In this document: positions 11,001-22,986 of the stretch, one piece after another
How the letters are laid out: every line of letters begins with the position of its first letter
Position numbering within the stretch: position 1 is the stretch's first letter
Source: Stemphylium vesicarium
Lineage: Eukaryota; Ascomycota; Dothideomycetes; Pleosporales; Pleosporaceae
DNA: 64,000 nt
Reading direction: 5' to 3'
Assembly (NCBI GenBank): GCA_004380135.1
Contig: QXCR01000130.1
Location: 18,798 to 82,797, forward strand
Notes under the pieces: model-generated
Told to the model about the DNA's origin: nothing
What the model saw: the letters and a program-made list of their open reading frames with translations, nothing else
The model's database searches: none
Made by a program: the position numbers and the translations under genes

Positions 11001-13207
11001 ATGTCTCGGAAGAGGGTGCTGACATTGCAATCGCGACAGTTGTCTCAGGGCGAACAGGTTGAACCAAAGAGGACTCGCCACTCGCGCCTGTCACCCTCTG
11101 CGAATGGCGGCCGTCTGAAGCAGGGCCCACTGCCCTCGCCCGTCACTCACAAGGAATCAACTGGAGACGCTTCCGATCAATACAAGGAAGGCACCCAGAG
11201 TCCTCCTGCCAGTCACAAGCCCAGCCAGACGGCAAAGGCTGGTGGCCTCTCATCGCCTCCCTCGGATACCCAGCCCTTTTCGCAATTCGTCTACCCGCCC
11301 GAGAGCCGCACATATGCCGTCGACGACGAGGAGGGTGAGGAGGTCTGGGGCTACATGGTGCCCATGGACAGCAAGGGCGGAGATGTAATGGTCTTGCGTC
11401 GTCGCGCCGCCTGTCCCGTCCCTTCTGCACTGGTCGGACAGACGAATGGCAAGGATAGCGTAAAGAAAGATGAGTTCAAGAACCAGGAAGAGAAATACGA
11501 GCAGGAGAAGCAGGATCGCGGTGTTCCAGCCGGCGGCTACCTCATTGGCCGCCATCGAGAGTGCGGTAAGTGGCGACGCTGCATGCATGTATTGGAACGC
11601 TCTCTGACGGTAGTGCTCCAGACCAGGTCCTGAACTCGCCCACCGTCTCGAACCGACACTGTCTCCTATTCACAGAAAAGAAAGCCGGTGATGTTATCGC
11701 GGTTCTAGAAGACTTGTCTGGCAACGGAACCTTTGTGAACGATACCTTTGTCGGTCGAAACAAGCGACGCGAGTTGCGCGAAGGCGACGAAATCTCCATT
11801 CTAGACGAGGCCCGCTACGTTTTCAGATACCCGCTCAAGCGCAACACACACCGTTTCCGCCAGCAGTACACCATCCAGGAGCAACTGGGCAAGGGTCACT
11901 TCGCGTCCGTGTACCTGTGCGCCGAGAAGGCATCCGGTATACGGTATGCGGTCAAGAAGTTCGAGAAGCGCACCGGTCCTGGCGAAAAGTCCAAGGTGGA
12001 AGGGCTGCAGCAGGAGATTGCCGTTCTTATGGGTGTCAGCCATCCGGCCCTTCTCTGCTTAAAGGATACCTTTGACGAAGACGATGGTGTCTACCTGGTT
12101 CTCGAGTTGGCGACAGAGGGCGAACTGTTCAATTGGATCGTCATGAAGCAGAAATTGACAGAGGCTGAGGCGCGCAAGGTCTTCGTGCAATTGTTCCAGG
12201 CGGTTAAGTACCTCGTAAGTCGGCTGTTGGCTCTTTGTGCTCGTCCATCGCTAACAAGCTATAGCATGATCGCAATATTGTACATCGAGACATTAAGCCC
12301 GAGAACATCCTTCTTACCGACAAGGAGCTATCTGTCAAGCTGGCTGATTTCGGTCTCGCCAAGATCATCGGCGAAGAGTCGTTTACAACCACACTGTAAG
12401 TTACTCAGATGAACGTGCCAGCTTCACTTGCTAACTAAGACAGTTGCGGTACTCCATCATGTAGGTCATTGTGGTCAGCATAATCCGAAATCAAGCTAAT
12501 CTATCCTAGACGTTGCGCCTGAGATTCTAGAAAACTCAAATCACCGCCGCTACACACGCGCTGTTGACGTCTGGTCGCTAGGCGTCGTCTTGTACATCTG
12601 CCTGTGTGGTTTCCCCCCCTTCTCCGACGAGCTGTATAGTGCCGAGAACCCATACACACTGTCACAACAGATCAAGCTTGGCCGCTTCGACTACCCATCA
12701 CCTTACTGGGACTCTGTTGGTGACCCTGCGCTGGACCTCATCGACCGCATGCTCACGGTTGACGTTGACCAACGCATAACGATCGATGAATGCCTGGAGC
12801 ACCCCTGGACCACAGAAGGCAAGATAAATGTCAACGATAGCACTGACGGTCTTACGGGCGCCATCTCCAAACTCGACTTTTCCAAGCGCAAGCTGCAACG
12901 AGAGCGCACCATGCTTAGTAGCATCAACGACGTCAAGGTAACTCGGGTCATCCAGGGTGCCGAGGGCCAGGATCCAGTCAAGGTCTACGAAAAGAATGGG
13001 GCTGAGAAGAATGGCACTAAGATGAACGGCAAAACTCATGGGGTGGCAGAGCCACAGCCTGCTGCTCAGCGAAACCCTGCGGAATTTGTTGAAATGGGCG
13101 GCAAGGGCGACCAGACTCTGTACTCTGAAGAAGAAGACGGGTCTCGCTATGCGACTGACCAGAGCCTTGCATCTGTGGAGAGCAAGAAGGCCAGGATGGA
13201 TCAATAG
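11001..13207 (+). CDS. FHA-domain checkpoint kinase, CHK2/Rad53/Cds1 family (Neurospora PRD-4 type)
   Basis: Five exons (11001-11565, 11622-12214, 12265-12395, 12444-12460, 12510-13207) give 667 aa. A disordered N-terminus precedes one FHA domain, with GRHRECDQVLNSPTVSNRHC and LEDLSGNGTFVND as the phosphothreonine-binding core. The kinase domain follows: glycine loop GKGHFASVY, AVKKFEK lysine, HRDIKPEN catalytic loop, DFGLAK, and CGTPSYVAPE. One FHA plus one CaMK-type kinase domain matches CHK2/Cds1 rather than Rad53 with two FHA domains. It should act in the nucleus downstream of ATM/ATR-type kinases in DNA-damage signalling; the Neurospora counterpart also resets the circadian clock. Exon 4 is only 17 nt and encodes the start of the APE region. 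An upstream ATG at 10924 could replace the first codons through a 47-nt intron (10966-13012 is not possible; 10966-11012 is the only fit), but its AAG acceptor is weak. Confidence 0.93.
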
Positions 13208-13735
13208 TGGGTGTTCAAGTGATTCATACTTTGAGCGGAGCGTTTGGCGTATTTGAGGAGTTATGGGCATCGGCGTCGCAGGGCTACAGGCCAGTCATGC
13301 AAAACAATGGGTATGGCATCGCGCTCATTTTGCGGTCAGGGATCACGGTATAAGGATAGCGTAATAATATAAAAAACAGAAGCTTTTGCAGCACCCTGAG
13401 TCTTGTTTGGGTCGTGGTCGTGGTAGTGGTAGTGGGTAAGGTGATGCCAGCCAATAGCACGAGGCTGTGTACGATGGGAGCATGTATCCTTTGCGTGGCC
13501 TGTCAGTGGTGCCATGTAGTCGTGGCGGGTGGGCTAAGATCCGCAAGCCGTGCCTGCCAAGGCGCTGCAACTCCACTCGCAGACCGCCCTGTACGGCAAC
13601 GGCAATTCCCCGTGTGATTGGATCCAGTGGCCCCTGCGCCGGCCTCAACCCTCTGGTAAATTTATTGAAGCGCGTCCCCGTCAACATTGCCTTCTCACTC
13701 GCTTTCACACCTCTCGTTGCTTCTTGTTGTGCATC
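13208..13735. other. Intergenic region and CYP51 promoter
   Basis: This 528-base stretch holds the 3' end of the kinase gene and the promoter and leader of CYP51. A frame open upstream of the CYP51 ATG (from about 13550) is in phase but reads as untranslated leader. I saw no tandem repeat of the kind linked to CYP51 overexpression. Confidence 0.5.
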
Positions 13736-15415
13736 ATGGGTCTCCTCGCTGATGTCGCCGGTCCGTTGGGCAATTTCACCTCCAACTCGTCGACGCCCGT
13801 TGTCGTCGCCGCTGGCTTCGCCTCCTTTATCTTGGTTGCGATTGTTCTCAATGTCTTGAAGCAGTTGCTGTTCAAGAAGGCCAATGAGCCGCCCATGGTT
13901 TTCCACTGGCTGCCCGTCATCGGCAGCACCGTCACTTATGGCATGGACCCGTATGCGTTCTTCTTCGCCAACCAGAAGAAGGTGTGTAGGACAGGAAACT
14001 CCGATTGAACACGACTGACTGGAAGTAGTATGGCAACGTCTTCACTTTCATCCTCCTCGGTCGCAAGATGACCGTGTGTCTCGACACTACTGGCAACAAC
14101 TTCATCTTGAACGGAAAGATCAAGGACGTCAACGCCGAGGAGATCTACTCCCCGCTCTGCACGCCCGTTTTTGGCAAGGACGTCGTCTACGACTGCCCGA
14201 ACTCCAAGCTTATGGAGCAGAAGAAGGTAAACGCAACCCTGCTGTATAACAATTCCTCTGCTAACATCATGGCAGTTTGTCAAGTTCGGTCTTACCCAAG
14301 AGGCTCTTCGCTCCTACGTCACCCTCATCACACAAGAATGCGAGGACTTCACCAAGCGCCACAAGGCTTTCAAGGGACAAAAGGGCACCTTCGATGTCCC
14401 CAAGGTCATGGCTGAGCTCACCATCTACACTGCCTCTCGATCGCTCCAGGGCGAGGAAATCCGCAACTCGTTCGACTCCAAGTTCGCCGAGCTATACCAC
14501 GACCTCGACATGGGCTTCTCCCCCATCAACTTTATGCTTTCCTGGGCTCCGCTCCCTCATAACCGCGCCCGTGACAACGCACGCGAGACCATGATCAAGC
14601 TATACTCTGAGCTGGTTCGCAAGAGGAGATCGGGCGCGGCCAAGAAGGACTCCCACGACATGATCTGGCATTTGATGGACTGCAAGTACAAGGATGGCAC
14701 CCCGGTTCCCGAGCATGAGATTGCCGGAATCATGATTGCCCTGCTCATGGCCGGCCAGCACTCATCGTCTTCCACCATCTCTTGGATCCTGCTCCGCCTG
14801 GCCCAGAACCCGCACATCGTAGAGGAGCTGCTCGCTGAGCAAAAGTCCATCTTGGGTGAGAATCTTCCTCCCCTTACCTACGAAGACCTCCAGAAGCTTC
14901 CTCTCCACGCCCAAGTCGTCAAGGAAACTCTCCGCATCCACGCCCCGATCCACTCCATCATGCGCAAGGTCAAGCAGCCCCTCGTTGTTGATGGAACAAA
15001 CTACGTCGTACCCACCTCTCACACTCTCATGTCTTCTCCCGGTTTCTCCGCCCAACTCGACACCCACTTTGTCAACCCCTCTGTCTGGGACCCTCACCGA
15101 TGGGACGCCGACCAGAACAACTACGATGAGGAGCGCGACGATGCCGACCAGGAGAAGATTGACTACGGTTGGGGAGTCGTCTCCAAGGGTACCAACTCGC
15201 CTTACCTACCTTTCGGTGCCGGAAGACATCGGTGCATCGGCGAGCAGTTTGCCTACCTCCAACTGCAAACCATCCTGGTGGCGTTTGTGCGCGAGTTCAA
15301 GCTGAGGAACGTTGGTGGCAGCAAGGACATTGTTGGCACCGACTACTCAAGTCTGTTCTCTCGTCCATTGGCACCAGGTGTTGTCGAGTGGGAGAGGCGG
15401 CAAAGCGAATTGTAA
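13736..15415 (+). CDS. CYP51: Sterol 14-alpha-demethylase, cytochrome P450 CYP51
   Basis: Three exons (13736-13981, 14029-14226, 14276-15415) give 527 aa, normal for a fungal CYP51. A single N-terminal membrane anchor (VVVAAGFASFILVAIVLNVL) holds it on the ER. The substrate-recognition region VVYDCPNSKLMEQKKFVKFG carries a tyrosine at residue 136. The oxygen-activation helix reads LLMAGQHSSSST, the ExxR motif is KETLR, and the haem loop FGAGRHRCIG has the ligand cysteine near 468. The enzyme removes the 14-alpha-methyl group of eburicol or lanosterol in ergosterol synthesis and is the target of azole fungicides. The tyrosine at 136, the position altered in many resistant fungi, is the wild-type residue. 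The gene converges on a nitronate monooxygenase gene. Whether this is the A or B paralogue was not settled. Confidence 0.96.
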
Positions 15416-15682
15416 GCGCGATTCTTCATTCTCAGCATTGGTTTATATAGGGAAAGGATAATGTCGGGCTTTAATGATGTAGATATATCGGATTCTCTCT
15501 TTTGCATTCGATGAAAGCATGAACGGGGGGTGACACGACAAGGTCGGGTATGAACCGTCATGCGAGAACTAGACTTTGGGCCTCTACTACTTGGTTAATA
15601 CTTAAGATGAAGATGAAGAGGGAGATGTAATGAGCTGAGGAAGACCAAACAATATGAAACGCAAATTACCACATTCTGACTA

Positions 15683-16841
15683 CTACAACTTCGCCCTCTC
15701 CGTCGCTCCGTCTAAAATGCTTTGAACACCCTCTCTAATCTCTCTAACCACATCACCCACATCTTTCACCTCGCGTATCAAACCGACTCCACTCCCCGCA
15801 TACGTCGTCATCCTGCCTTGTTCGCCCCATCCCTCATCGCCCTTGGTCTCCATCGTTTCCTGATACAACTTCCTATTCTGATCCTCGCACATGCCCTTTT
15901 CAACAGAATCAACATAACTCTGATTGATTATCGCGCGCCCATTATGCGTCTCAGCCCAATTGGTGCCACGCAGCGTGTCGTAGACCTTGGTGCGCACGGT
16001 AGTCTGACCGCCGTCGGTGGTGCTCAAGATGGTGGATTGGTAACCGGCTGTGATGCGTGCTTGAGGGGTGGCGAGCAAACGGGTTCCTAGGACGAGGCCT
16101 GAAGCGCCGAGGGTGAGGGAGGAGGCAGCTGTGCGGGCTTCTGATATCCCGCCTGCAGCTAGGATGATTGGTTTGGCCACCTCTTCCTTTTTGCTGTCGA
16201 TATTCGGTGATGCTGTACAGTGCGCCTCCATGGCATCACACACTTCAGGTAACAAAGTAATCAGACTCGCTCCTCGAACTAGACCATGCCCTCCTGCATC
16301 TGTCCCCTGTACAACTAACACATCAGGTCGGGCGTGTTTTGCTACTTCTACTGCTTCCTTCACACTGCCTATCTGCACCCATATCTTCGTTGCTGGACTT
16401 GCGCGCCGGCTTGCTTCGGCCCAGCCTACCAGCGACGACAGCGATAACGGGGCGAAGAACCATACTGCGGCCGGTCGGTACTCGGCGATGATGGAGATGG
16501 AGGGGGCAAATGGGGCTCCCCAGTTGATGAAACCAATGCCGATGGGCAGGGTGGGGGACGTGGGGAGAGAGGTTTGCTGGAGTATTTGTTGGGCGTATTG
16601 GAGTTGGGTGGGTAGATCTGTGACGTCTGTTCCTGCGCCTATGAAACCTATGCCGCCTGTAGAATAAGGTTAGTTTGTTATCTTGCTGTTCCGTGTTTTG
16701 GTAGCGTTGGTGGTGGTATTTACCTGCTTTGGATATCTCGATTGCCATGTCGGCTAGTGCAATGAGTCGCATGGGTGCGCCAACTACCAAGGGCGTTTGT
16801 ATCCATGGATAGTCTTGTTTCAATTTGTGTATAGGGTCCAT
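15683..16841 (-). CDS. Nitronate monooxygenase (2-nitropropane dioxygenase family)
   Basis: Two exons (16724-16841 and 15683-16656, minus strand) join to 363 aa; the 67-nt intron is GTAAAT...ACAG. The TIM-barrel FMN protein shows the family order: an N-terminal PLVVGAPMRLIA strand, GGIGFIGAGTD, FINWGAP, KIWVQIGSVKEA, VVQGTDAGGHG with the flavin/substrate loop, AAGGIS, GASGLVLGTRLLATPQA and a C-terminal YAGSGVGLI. Such enzymes oxidise nitronates, for example propionate-3-nitronate, to less toxic products using FMN and oxygen. No targeting signal is visible, so a cytosolic enzyme is likely. The gene ends 267 bases from the end of CYP51, which lies on the opposite strand; no functional link is evident. 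Confidence 0.93.
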
Positions 16842-17686
16842 GATTTTCCAAGGTTCCGACTTGCGGGTATGTGCTCTGTTAAAGAGTATGTGTGTATGGT
16901 CTATTTTCTAATTCTTTTTGACTGCTTACTCGATATAATGTGAGATGTTCACGACTTGAGATGGTTTTATGTTTTGTGCATTTACACGGTGAAGTAGTAG
17001 TATTATGGTAAGCGGAACAAGAAAGGTGGAAAAGCAGCATCGGATAAGAGTCCGCTCGACCTTGCGGCAGGTCAAACATGTCCTCGGCTATCGAGAATGG
17101 ACTAGTAAGCCGATCGACAGTATGAGCCGATCTTGGTGTGCATCTGCTTTCGGGCCTGACTGAGCTTTGCGATTAGCATGTCTGTGTGAGCGGATATGAG
17201 GTGTGATAGAGATGGAGAGATGCGGCGGGGTGATGTCTGAGGTCTAGCATGGGAATGGAGACGCAAAAGGAAGCAGCGACACAAGTTAGTGACACCAAAG
17301 CAACGTCAATGCCAAGGGTCTCATTTGCGAGGCCAAAGGAGTCTGTTCTAGCAACATCTGTAGGGGGTTGTACGAGACAGAAGTATGGAGAAGGAGCCCA
17401 CTTGATGAGTCAGCGTCATCCGAGCGTGGTGTAGAAATGACGTGTGGTGAAGGGACAAAGCAGGCGCGAGTGCATTCAGACCAAGGCATTATCTTCCATT
17501 GTTCGCTGATCGTTGTCGACACTCTGCAGAGGCGTCATTTGCTTTAGACACTCGAGACGGTGCTTCTCTGCAATCGCCAAGGCCGTACCTCTGGCAGCTG
17601 CAGGAACATCTAGACGGAAAGTTCGCGGCGCACGTTTGCGAAGACACGACCCACGTCGACTCCCCCGCCAATTCCACACAGGCAAC
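16842..17686. other. Intergenic region, promoters of two divergent genes
   Basis: About 845 bases between the start of the nitronate monooxygenase (minus strand) and the start of PAM17 (plus strand). No convincing coding sequence was seen. An in-frame extension upstream of the PAM17 ATG exists from 17513 but reads as leader. Confidence 0.5.
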
Positions 17687-18494
17687 ATGCTCACCCGAAG
17701 TGCACTGTGCCCAGCGAAGGCCTTTGCATCGCGCTTTCCGCCCGCGATACTCGCTCCTTCGTCATCGTCCGCAACAGCTTCCTTTTCGACATGCACACGA
17801 CCAAGCCCACTCTCACAACAGCGCAACAGCCTGACCACGCCGCCCACGGCAGCCACCTCATGCAGCAAAATCGCCAGCAGTAGATGGCCAGCACGACATG
17901 CATCCACGGCCCCCGCCCAGCCCATTGCCAACAACTCGCCAGGCAGCGCGCAACCCCAACTCACATGGAACGCCTTCTTCGCGCTGCGCCGAACGCGCCG
18001 GAGAATTGGCCAGGCCTGCTCCGGTGTTGGCGCAGTCGGTGTCACGTACTTTGGTCTCACCACCATGATTAACAATGGCTATGATGCGACGCTCTCGGCC
18101 CAGCTCGGTGGCTTCGACCCCTTCATGCTCATGGGACTGAGCACTCTGGGCATGATGGGTGTAGGGTGGCTCATTGGGCCCATCTTTGGCAACCAGGTCT
18201 TCAACTTGGCTTATCGGGGTGTGATTACTGAGTTCACGAGGGTAAGTTGCATCTTCAATTCTAAACTGTATACAGGGATAGATAACTAATACTTCATTTT
18301 TACAGAAAGACTCTGCCTTCTTCAACCGTATCAAGCGCCACCGTGTCGATCCTACTGCCTCTTCTCTGGCGAACCCTCCTCCGGACTACTATGGCGAGAA
18401 GATTGGTAGCGTAGCCGGCTACAGGCGGTGGTTGAAGGACCAGCGCGCTTTCAACCTCAAGACCGGCAGGTACAAGGGAGCCAAGGCTTTGTAG
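17687..18494 (+). CDS. PAM17: Presequence translocase-associated motor subunit Pam17
   Basis: Two exons (17687-18241 and 18306-18494) give 247 aa; the intron is GTAAGT...ACAG. A Ser/Arg/Ala-rich N-terminus without acidic residues is a clear mitochondrial targeting sequence. Two hydrophobic segments follow (about residues 110-130 and 147-168, the second LMGLSTLGMMGVGWLIGPIFG), then the conserved matrix tail RIKRHRVDP, NPPPDYYGEKIGSV and YRRWLKDQRAF, which is diagnostic of Pam17. The protein sits in the inner membrane and helps organise the Pam18-Pam16 part of the TIM23 import motor. The ATG at 17687 was preferred over an upstream in-frame start at 17513 because it places the presequence at the N-terminus. 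Confidence 0.93.
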
Positions 18495-19660
18495 GAGCAT
18501 TGTCCCACATGACAAGAGTGCAGGATTTGCATCAAAGAACAGGGGGCGATCTGGAGTGTAGGCGCAATAGCGAAGTCGAACGAACGAGGTAAACCTTCAT
18601 GGAGGGGACATTGGAGCAAAGAGGGGCCCTGTGGATCGGGCATGAGAAATTTCTTCACGGTTTCTCATGGAAGGAGTTTTCATGAGAGAAGCTACGAAGC
18701 TGCATCACGAGGTGCCTTTTTCATCTTTTCTACCGGAAAAATTCATCCACATCTCGATATTCATTGTACAAAGGCCAGTAGCAAACGTTTGCTGTTGTAT
18801 GTATATGAGCTTGATACTTCACTCCACGGAACCTCCAATCACTCTTTGATCCTCACATCACTCGTTTCTTGCAACTGCACCGCCAGACCAAACCCCAAGA
18901 CATGCTCTACTCTACCCGCCCACAGTAAGACAACGACAACGATTGTTAATCATCTCATCTCCCGGATTATTTATCCACTTACGACATACCCACCTGACTC
19001 CGCCCCCTGTCTCAGCGCCACAGAAACACCAAATACCACATGGCTGCTCCTTCCTCCCCACTTTCTCCGCTTTTTCTTCTCCACGTGCGCCCGGCCTCCC
19101 GGTAGCATGGGTGCATAGACTAGATGGCATCTGGCTCTATTGTGCTTTGATATAGACTTTTTGGCTTGAGTGTGTGCTTCAGTATACATCTTTTCACAGT
19201 GCTACATGTTGGTTTTTTCGAACCCATTGTTCGAGAGGTAGGTAGCAAATATCGCAAAGATGATGCACCTACAATCTACACCCCAGATAGCAGTAGCAAC
19301 AGAGCAAGTCAACGCCATTATCGTCGTGACCGATGAATGAACAACGTCTTGAACTGGGACTCAAGCCTGAGGGCAAAACACCTAAGGAGCGCAGATACCT
19401 CTCAGGTTCCCGTGTGACTGTGACGTCCGCGTGTGCTGGGGATATGCCATGTGTTTGTGCTCCGCTAGGTTCTGTTTGTGCCCTTGTGCTCATGCATTGA
19501 CCATGGGGAAGCGGGTATGTCTTCAATGGATGGCGAATGTGTTGGTGTTACACAAAGAAAAGGGCCGGATATATCAGGAGCGAGCGACAGACTGTTCGGG
19601 GGTCAGTAATTGGAACTGAACAATAGTCTGCCTAAACACCCTTTTCAGGGTAACATTGAA
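18495..19660. other. Intergenic region
   Basis: About 1.17 kb between PAM17 and the proline-rich gene. Only short overlapping ORFs are present, with no recognisable product, RNA gene or repeat. Confidence 0.5.
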
Positions 19661-20482
19661 ATGTCTCCAGCTCGTCCGAGGCCGGCCTCAATCAACATTC
19701 CTGCTGCGATTTCAACCACCACATGGACCATAATACGCCCTCCAACCCCAAGGCGCGCAACCTACCCATCGCCATCCAAGCCAGCAGGTCATGGCGATGA
19801 TGAGATACCACCGGTTCCACCACTATCCTACTGGGACCCAGAGACACCGTCCCCTTTCGCACCTACCACGACCACGGCATCGCCAAAATCACCGATGAAC
19901 CCGTTCCTGGCACCACCTCAAAGCTCCATGATGACGTACCTGCACGCCCTCTTTCCTAAAGCCGCACCGCTTCTTCCCGCGTCTCCATTACCAATCTTCG
20001 ATCAGGCAATGTCACCAACAGCACCTACCTTTTTGCACTCACGCACCGTCACGCCTACACCTACGAAGCCGACGTTCCTCTTACCAGCCTCTCCACTACT
20101 AGCACCACGTTTCATGTTCCCCCGCACACCACCGCCTTGCCCAAGAAAGAGACGAAAGGCGTCTGTGTACGATGTAGTCGTGAACATGGCGGACCGGAAG
20201 GAAAGCGTAGCAAGTATGGTGAGAATGAGAGAAGTGATGAGACTCGAGTTTTACCAATTCCTGTCCCTGAAGAAGTAGAAAGAAATGGAATTATCCGAGC
20301 AACTGGCTAGAGAGAAAGAAACGGACCAGACCCATGACGACAAATGGACGATCAGGAGGCTATGGAGACGTTTGGTTGGTGATAAGGAATATGCAGAGAA
20401 GCGGGTAGGCAGGAAGGGGTTCCTAGACAAAGGGATTATTAAGCTGCCTAAGCTTCGCAGGCTGCTGCTGTTGCAGGGCTAG
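19661..20482 (+). CDS. Proline-rich hypothetical protein with a basic, charged C-terminus
   Basis: I propose two exons, 19661-20218 and 20279-20482, giving 253 aa. The first exon encodes a Pro/Thr/Ser-rich, low-complexity region (repeated PRTPPP, PPVPPLSYWDPETPSPF), then a basic KKRRK-like patch and KASVYDVVVNMADRKESVASM. The second encodes KEMELSEQLAREKETDQTHD, WTIRRLWRRLVGDKEY and a Lys/Arg-rich end. The 60-nt intron (GTGAGA...GTAG) is a multiple of three and contains the frame's only stop, at its last three bases, so retaining it gives a shorter protein ending LSLKK. I do not recognise the family. The conserved-looking WRRL..D.EY tail suggests a real gene rather than chance. Confidence 0.5.
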
Positions 20483-22986
20483 TCATAGGACAGTCGTCCA
20501 AGGCCTTGGAGACCGGCTCGCGGCATGCATAGTGTTTTTCTTAGAACGAAGAAGTACCGATGGCGTGGAAGTACCCGGCAACGGCTGACTCGACTTATCT
20601 TTCTAGAATGTTTCTTAAATTGGCCTGGTGAAGGGAAGGGGGGGGGGGGGGTGTTCGGATAGACTTGAATGTTTTCGTCGGTCCTACGTCTACTGTGCAT
20701 TGACGCGCGTTGAGGTCCATTGGTGCGGAGATGCGAGAAGCTTACATTGTGGCGACATCTGACCAGGGAAACCATGGAGATAACACAAGACAACGAACGC
20801 GATTTTCACACAACGTGTGATCGCTTACTGTGGCGTGTAGTTTTGTCGCGGCCATGTGGAAAGTCCACATACGTAGTTTCCAGAAGATTGGCGATAGGGT
20901 AACCGGATGAAGTTGGCCAAGTGGCAATGCGCCGTGACGATGCTCGGTGACGTTTGACTCGCACACCATGATATCAACCATCTATCTTTTATCAGCTCGT
21001 AGATTATCTAATGGCTTGCACAACTATGTGCTTGCGACTGATTGCGCGCAAATTTTTCGACGTGGCCAAGACAGAAGCAAACGTATGTGTATCTTTGGTG
21101 GGCAAAGTGTAGGCATTATTCTTGGCGAATTAAGAGTTGGGAGCCAGCTACTCGGTGCAACCGGCGTCTTTGTGGTGCTTCGTGCCACGGCAGGACGAGC
21201 CTAGCGCAGGACCCATCGTATCCGGGACGTGTTAGACTGGGCGCCAGAAGGGTGCTAGAGCTGATACTGTTCCGAAAGTCCGTGTAGTCGACGTCTACTG
21301 ACGAATACCGGGTGAGCAGCGTCACTGGCGGATGACATGACGATGGATGGGGTTGGCAGATAATGGAGAAAAGTGGACGAGTGGACCCTAGACGCGGATC
21401 GAGGCACCCCAACATGCGACGCTCAGACAGCTGGTTATCAGTGGAGCAGCGCTAAAGACGAGAACAAGCGAGCGTTTGCAATTCAAATTTGACAATTTGC
21501 GATAAAGGAATCGGGTGGACCCTGAAATGCTGCAGGTCTATACGGTCGCCAGGCTGCCGGTATTCAAAAGGTGTTCTGATCTGGCGGCGAGTGGTCCGAG
21601 ATGGGACGGGATCCAAGAGACTCAAGAATTCCAAGCATGTTTGGCAGAATCCTACACTAGGGCAATTGAGGAAGTAAGCGAGTGCGAAGACGTGATTGGT
21701 AGTCAGACGCAGGTATCGAGGGCGTTGATTGTCCCTCGAGCTCGGGCATCAGCATGGTGGATCAGGGTGCTGTTGGACGATTCATTTGCCATTGAAATTC
21801 CAACACGCGAGAGCGACGGTGCGCCTCTTAAGCAGAGATTTCGTCGCGTCGTTCCCCCACGCGCTGATAACGATGTCCGCAACGAGGCTGGTGGTGGTGA
21901 AGGGGGCCTGTTCATTGAGGCAACTGAAACGAGCAAGGGGGCGAGACTCGGTAAGACTTTAGATGGGCAATGTAACGCAATACTGCGGTGCACGTACGCC
22001 TGAGAGCACAGTCACCCGCGCCGCAATCAACGAGCGCTGCTGTCCCTTGGCTCGGTAGTCGCGAGAGCATCGTCGACGCGCTTCGGAGCGCCACCGATAG
22101 AGTCGTTGACAAAGAAGATTGTTGGAAAGACATGCGTGTCGGGCTAACCGAAGCGGAGGCGGCGGAAAGACGTGGCGCTAGGCCGCAAGGGGCAGGTGCA
22201 CATGGAGGTGGGGCACGTGAGACGCTTCTCCAGACTACGCCAGTGGCCTCTACCCATACGGAGCCCGCTCTACACCCAGTAAGCGCATACATCTCACTGC
22301 AGATAAGACGGTCCCTCCAACCTTTCTCGATTCGCCCGTACAGGCAGCTGGCAAGGGAGCGCGGCGCTGGAACCGACGAAAAGCGACGGCAGCCAAGGGG
22401 AGCCTGGCAGTCCAGCAATGCAATCAGCGTTCTAGAAAAGGTGCTAGAATGCTGCTAAACTTGTGATCTCGGCCTCGTTATCAGTCCTCTTTGGGCCCAA
22501 TCTCCGCCCAGCGACCGGGTCTGACCAAAGGGCCCCTTCGAAGCACACACCAAGCCCTATACGCCACCGGCCGATTTGCTGTTGCGGGGAGGTCCCAAGC
22601 TAATTCCAAGAGCCGCCGCGGGGCGCCAATTCAACCTCCCTGCTAGCATCGCCCGCTTGGGCGAACGGTTGTTCTGGTCGTGTGCGCGTAGCCAACCACG
22701 CTCCGCGCCAGCCTATCAGTAGGATGCCTGGCCTTTCACTGCAATGGAGGGAGCCAAGCTGTCGGCTCGTGCGCCGCGTGCAGCTGCACCAGACGAGGGT
22801 CCTAGTCGCTTGTTCCGTGAGCCCATCGCCAACGTGGAATGGATAAATGTCAATTGCTTCCCCCCCTCCCGCTGATCCATCACTTGCATTAAAGAGCGTC
22901 GCTCCCAGGGTCTGCTTGAACCCTCATCCCGTCTCTCCTTCCCTTTCCCTCCCCCTCAGATCACTGAGCAATCCATTTCGCCCACC
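20483..22986. other. Gene-free stretch of about 2.5 kb
   Basis: The ORFs here (for example 21515-22003 plus and 21912-22418 minus) overlap each other in opposite strands, lack recognisable motifs and lack a splice pattern. The right end is the promoter and leader of the amino-acid permease, with several CT-rich runs just before its ATG. A 14-base G run lies at 20638. Confidence 0.5.
20638..20651. repeat. Run of 14 guanines
   Basis: A homopolymer of 14 G lies between the proline-rich gene and the next promoter. It is prone to length error in sequencing and to slippage in vivo. Confidence 0.9.

Noticed and set aside
10924..11012. Alternative start of the kinase at 10924 through a 47-nt intron
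   Set aside because: It keeps the frame but needs a weak AAG acceptor; the ATG at 11001 gives a simpler model. It remains possible.
21515..22418. Overlapping ORFs on both strands in the 20.5-23 kb gap
   Set aside because: Neither resembles a protein and they shadow one another.
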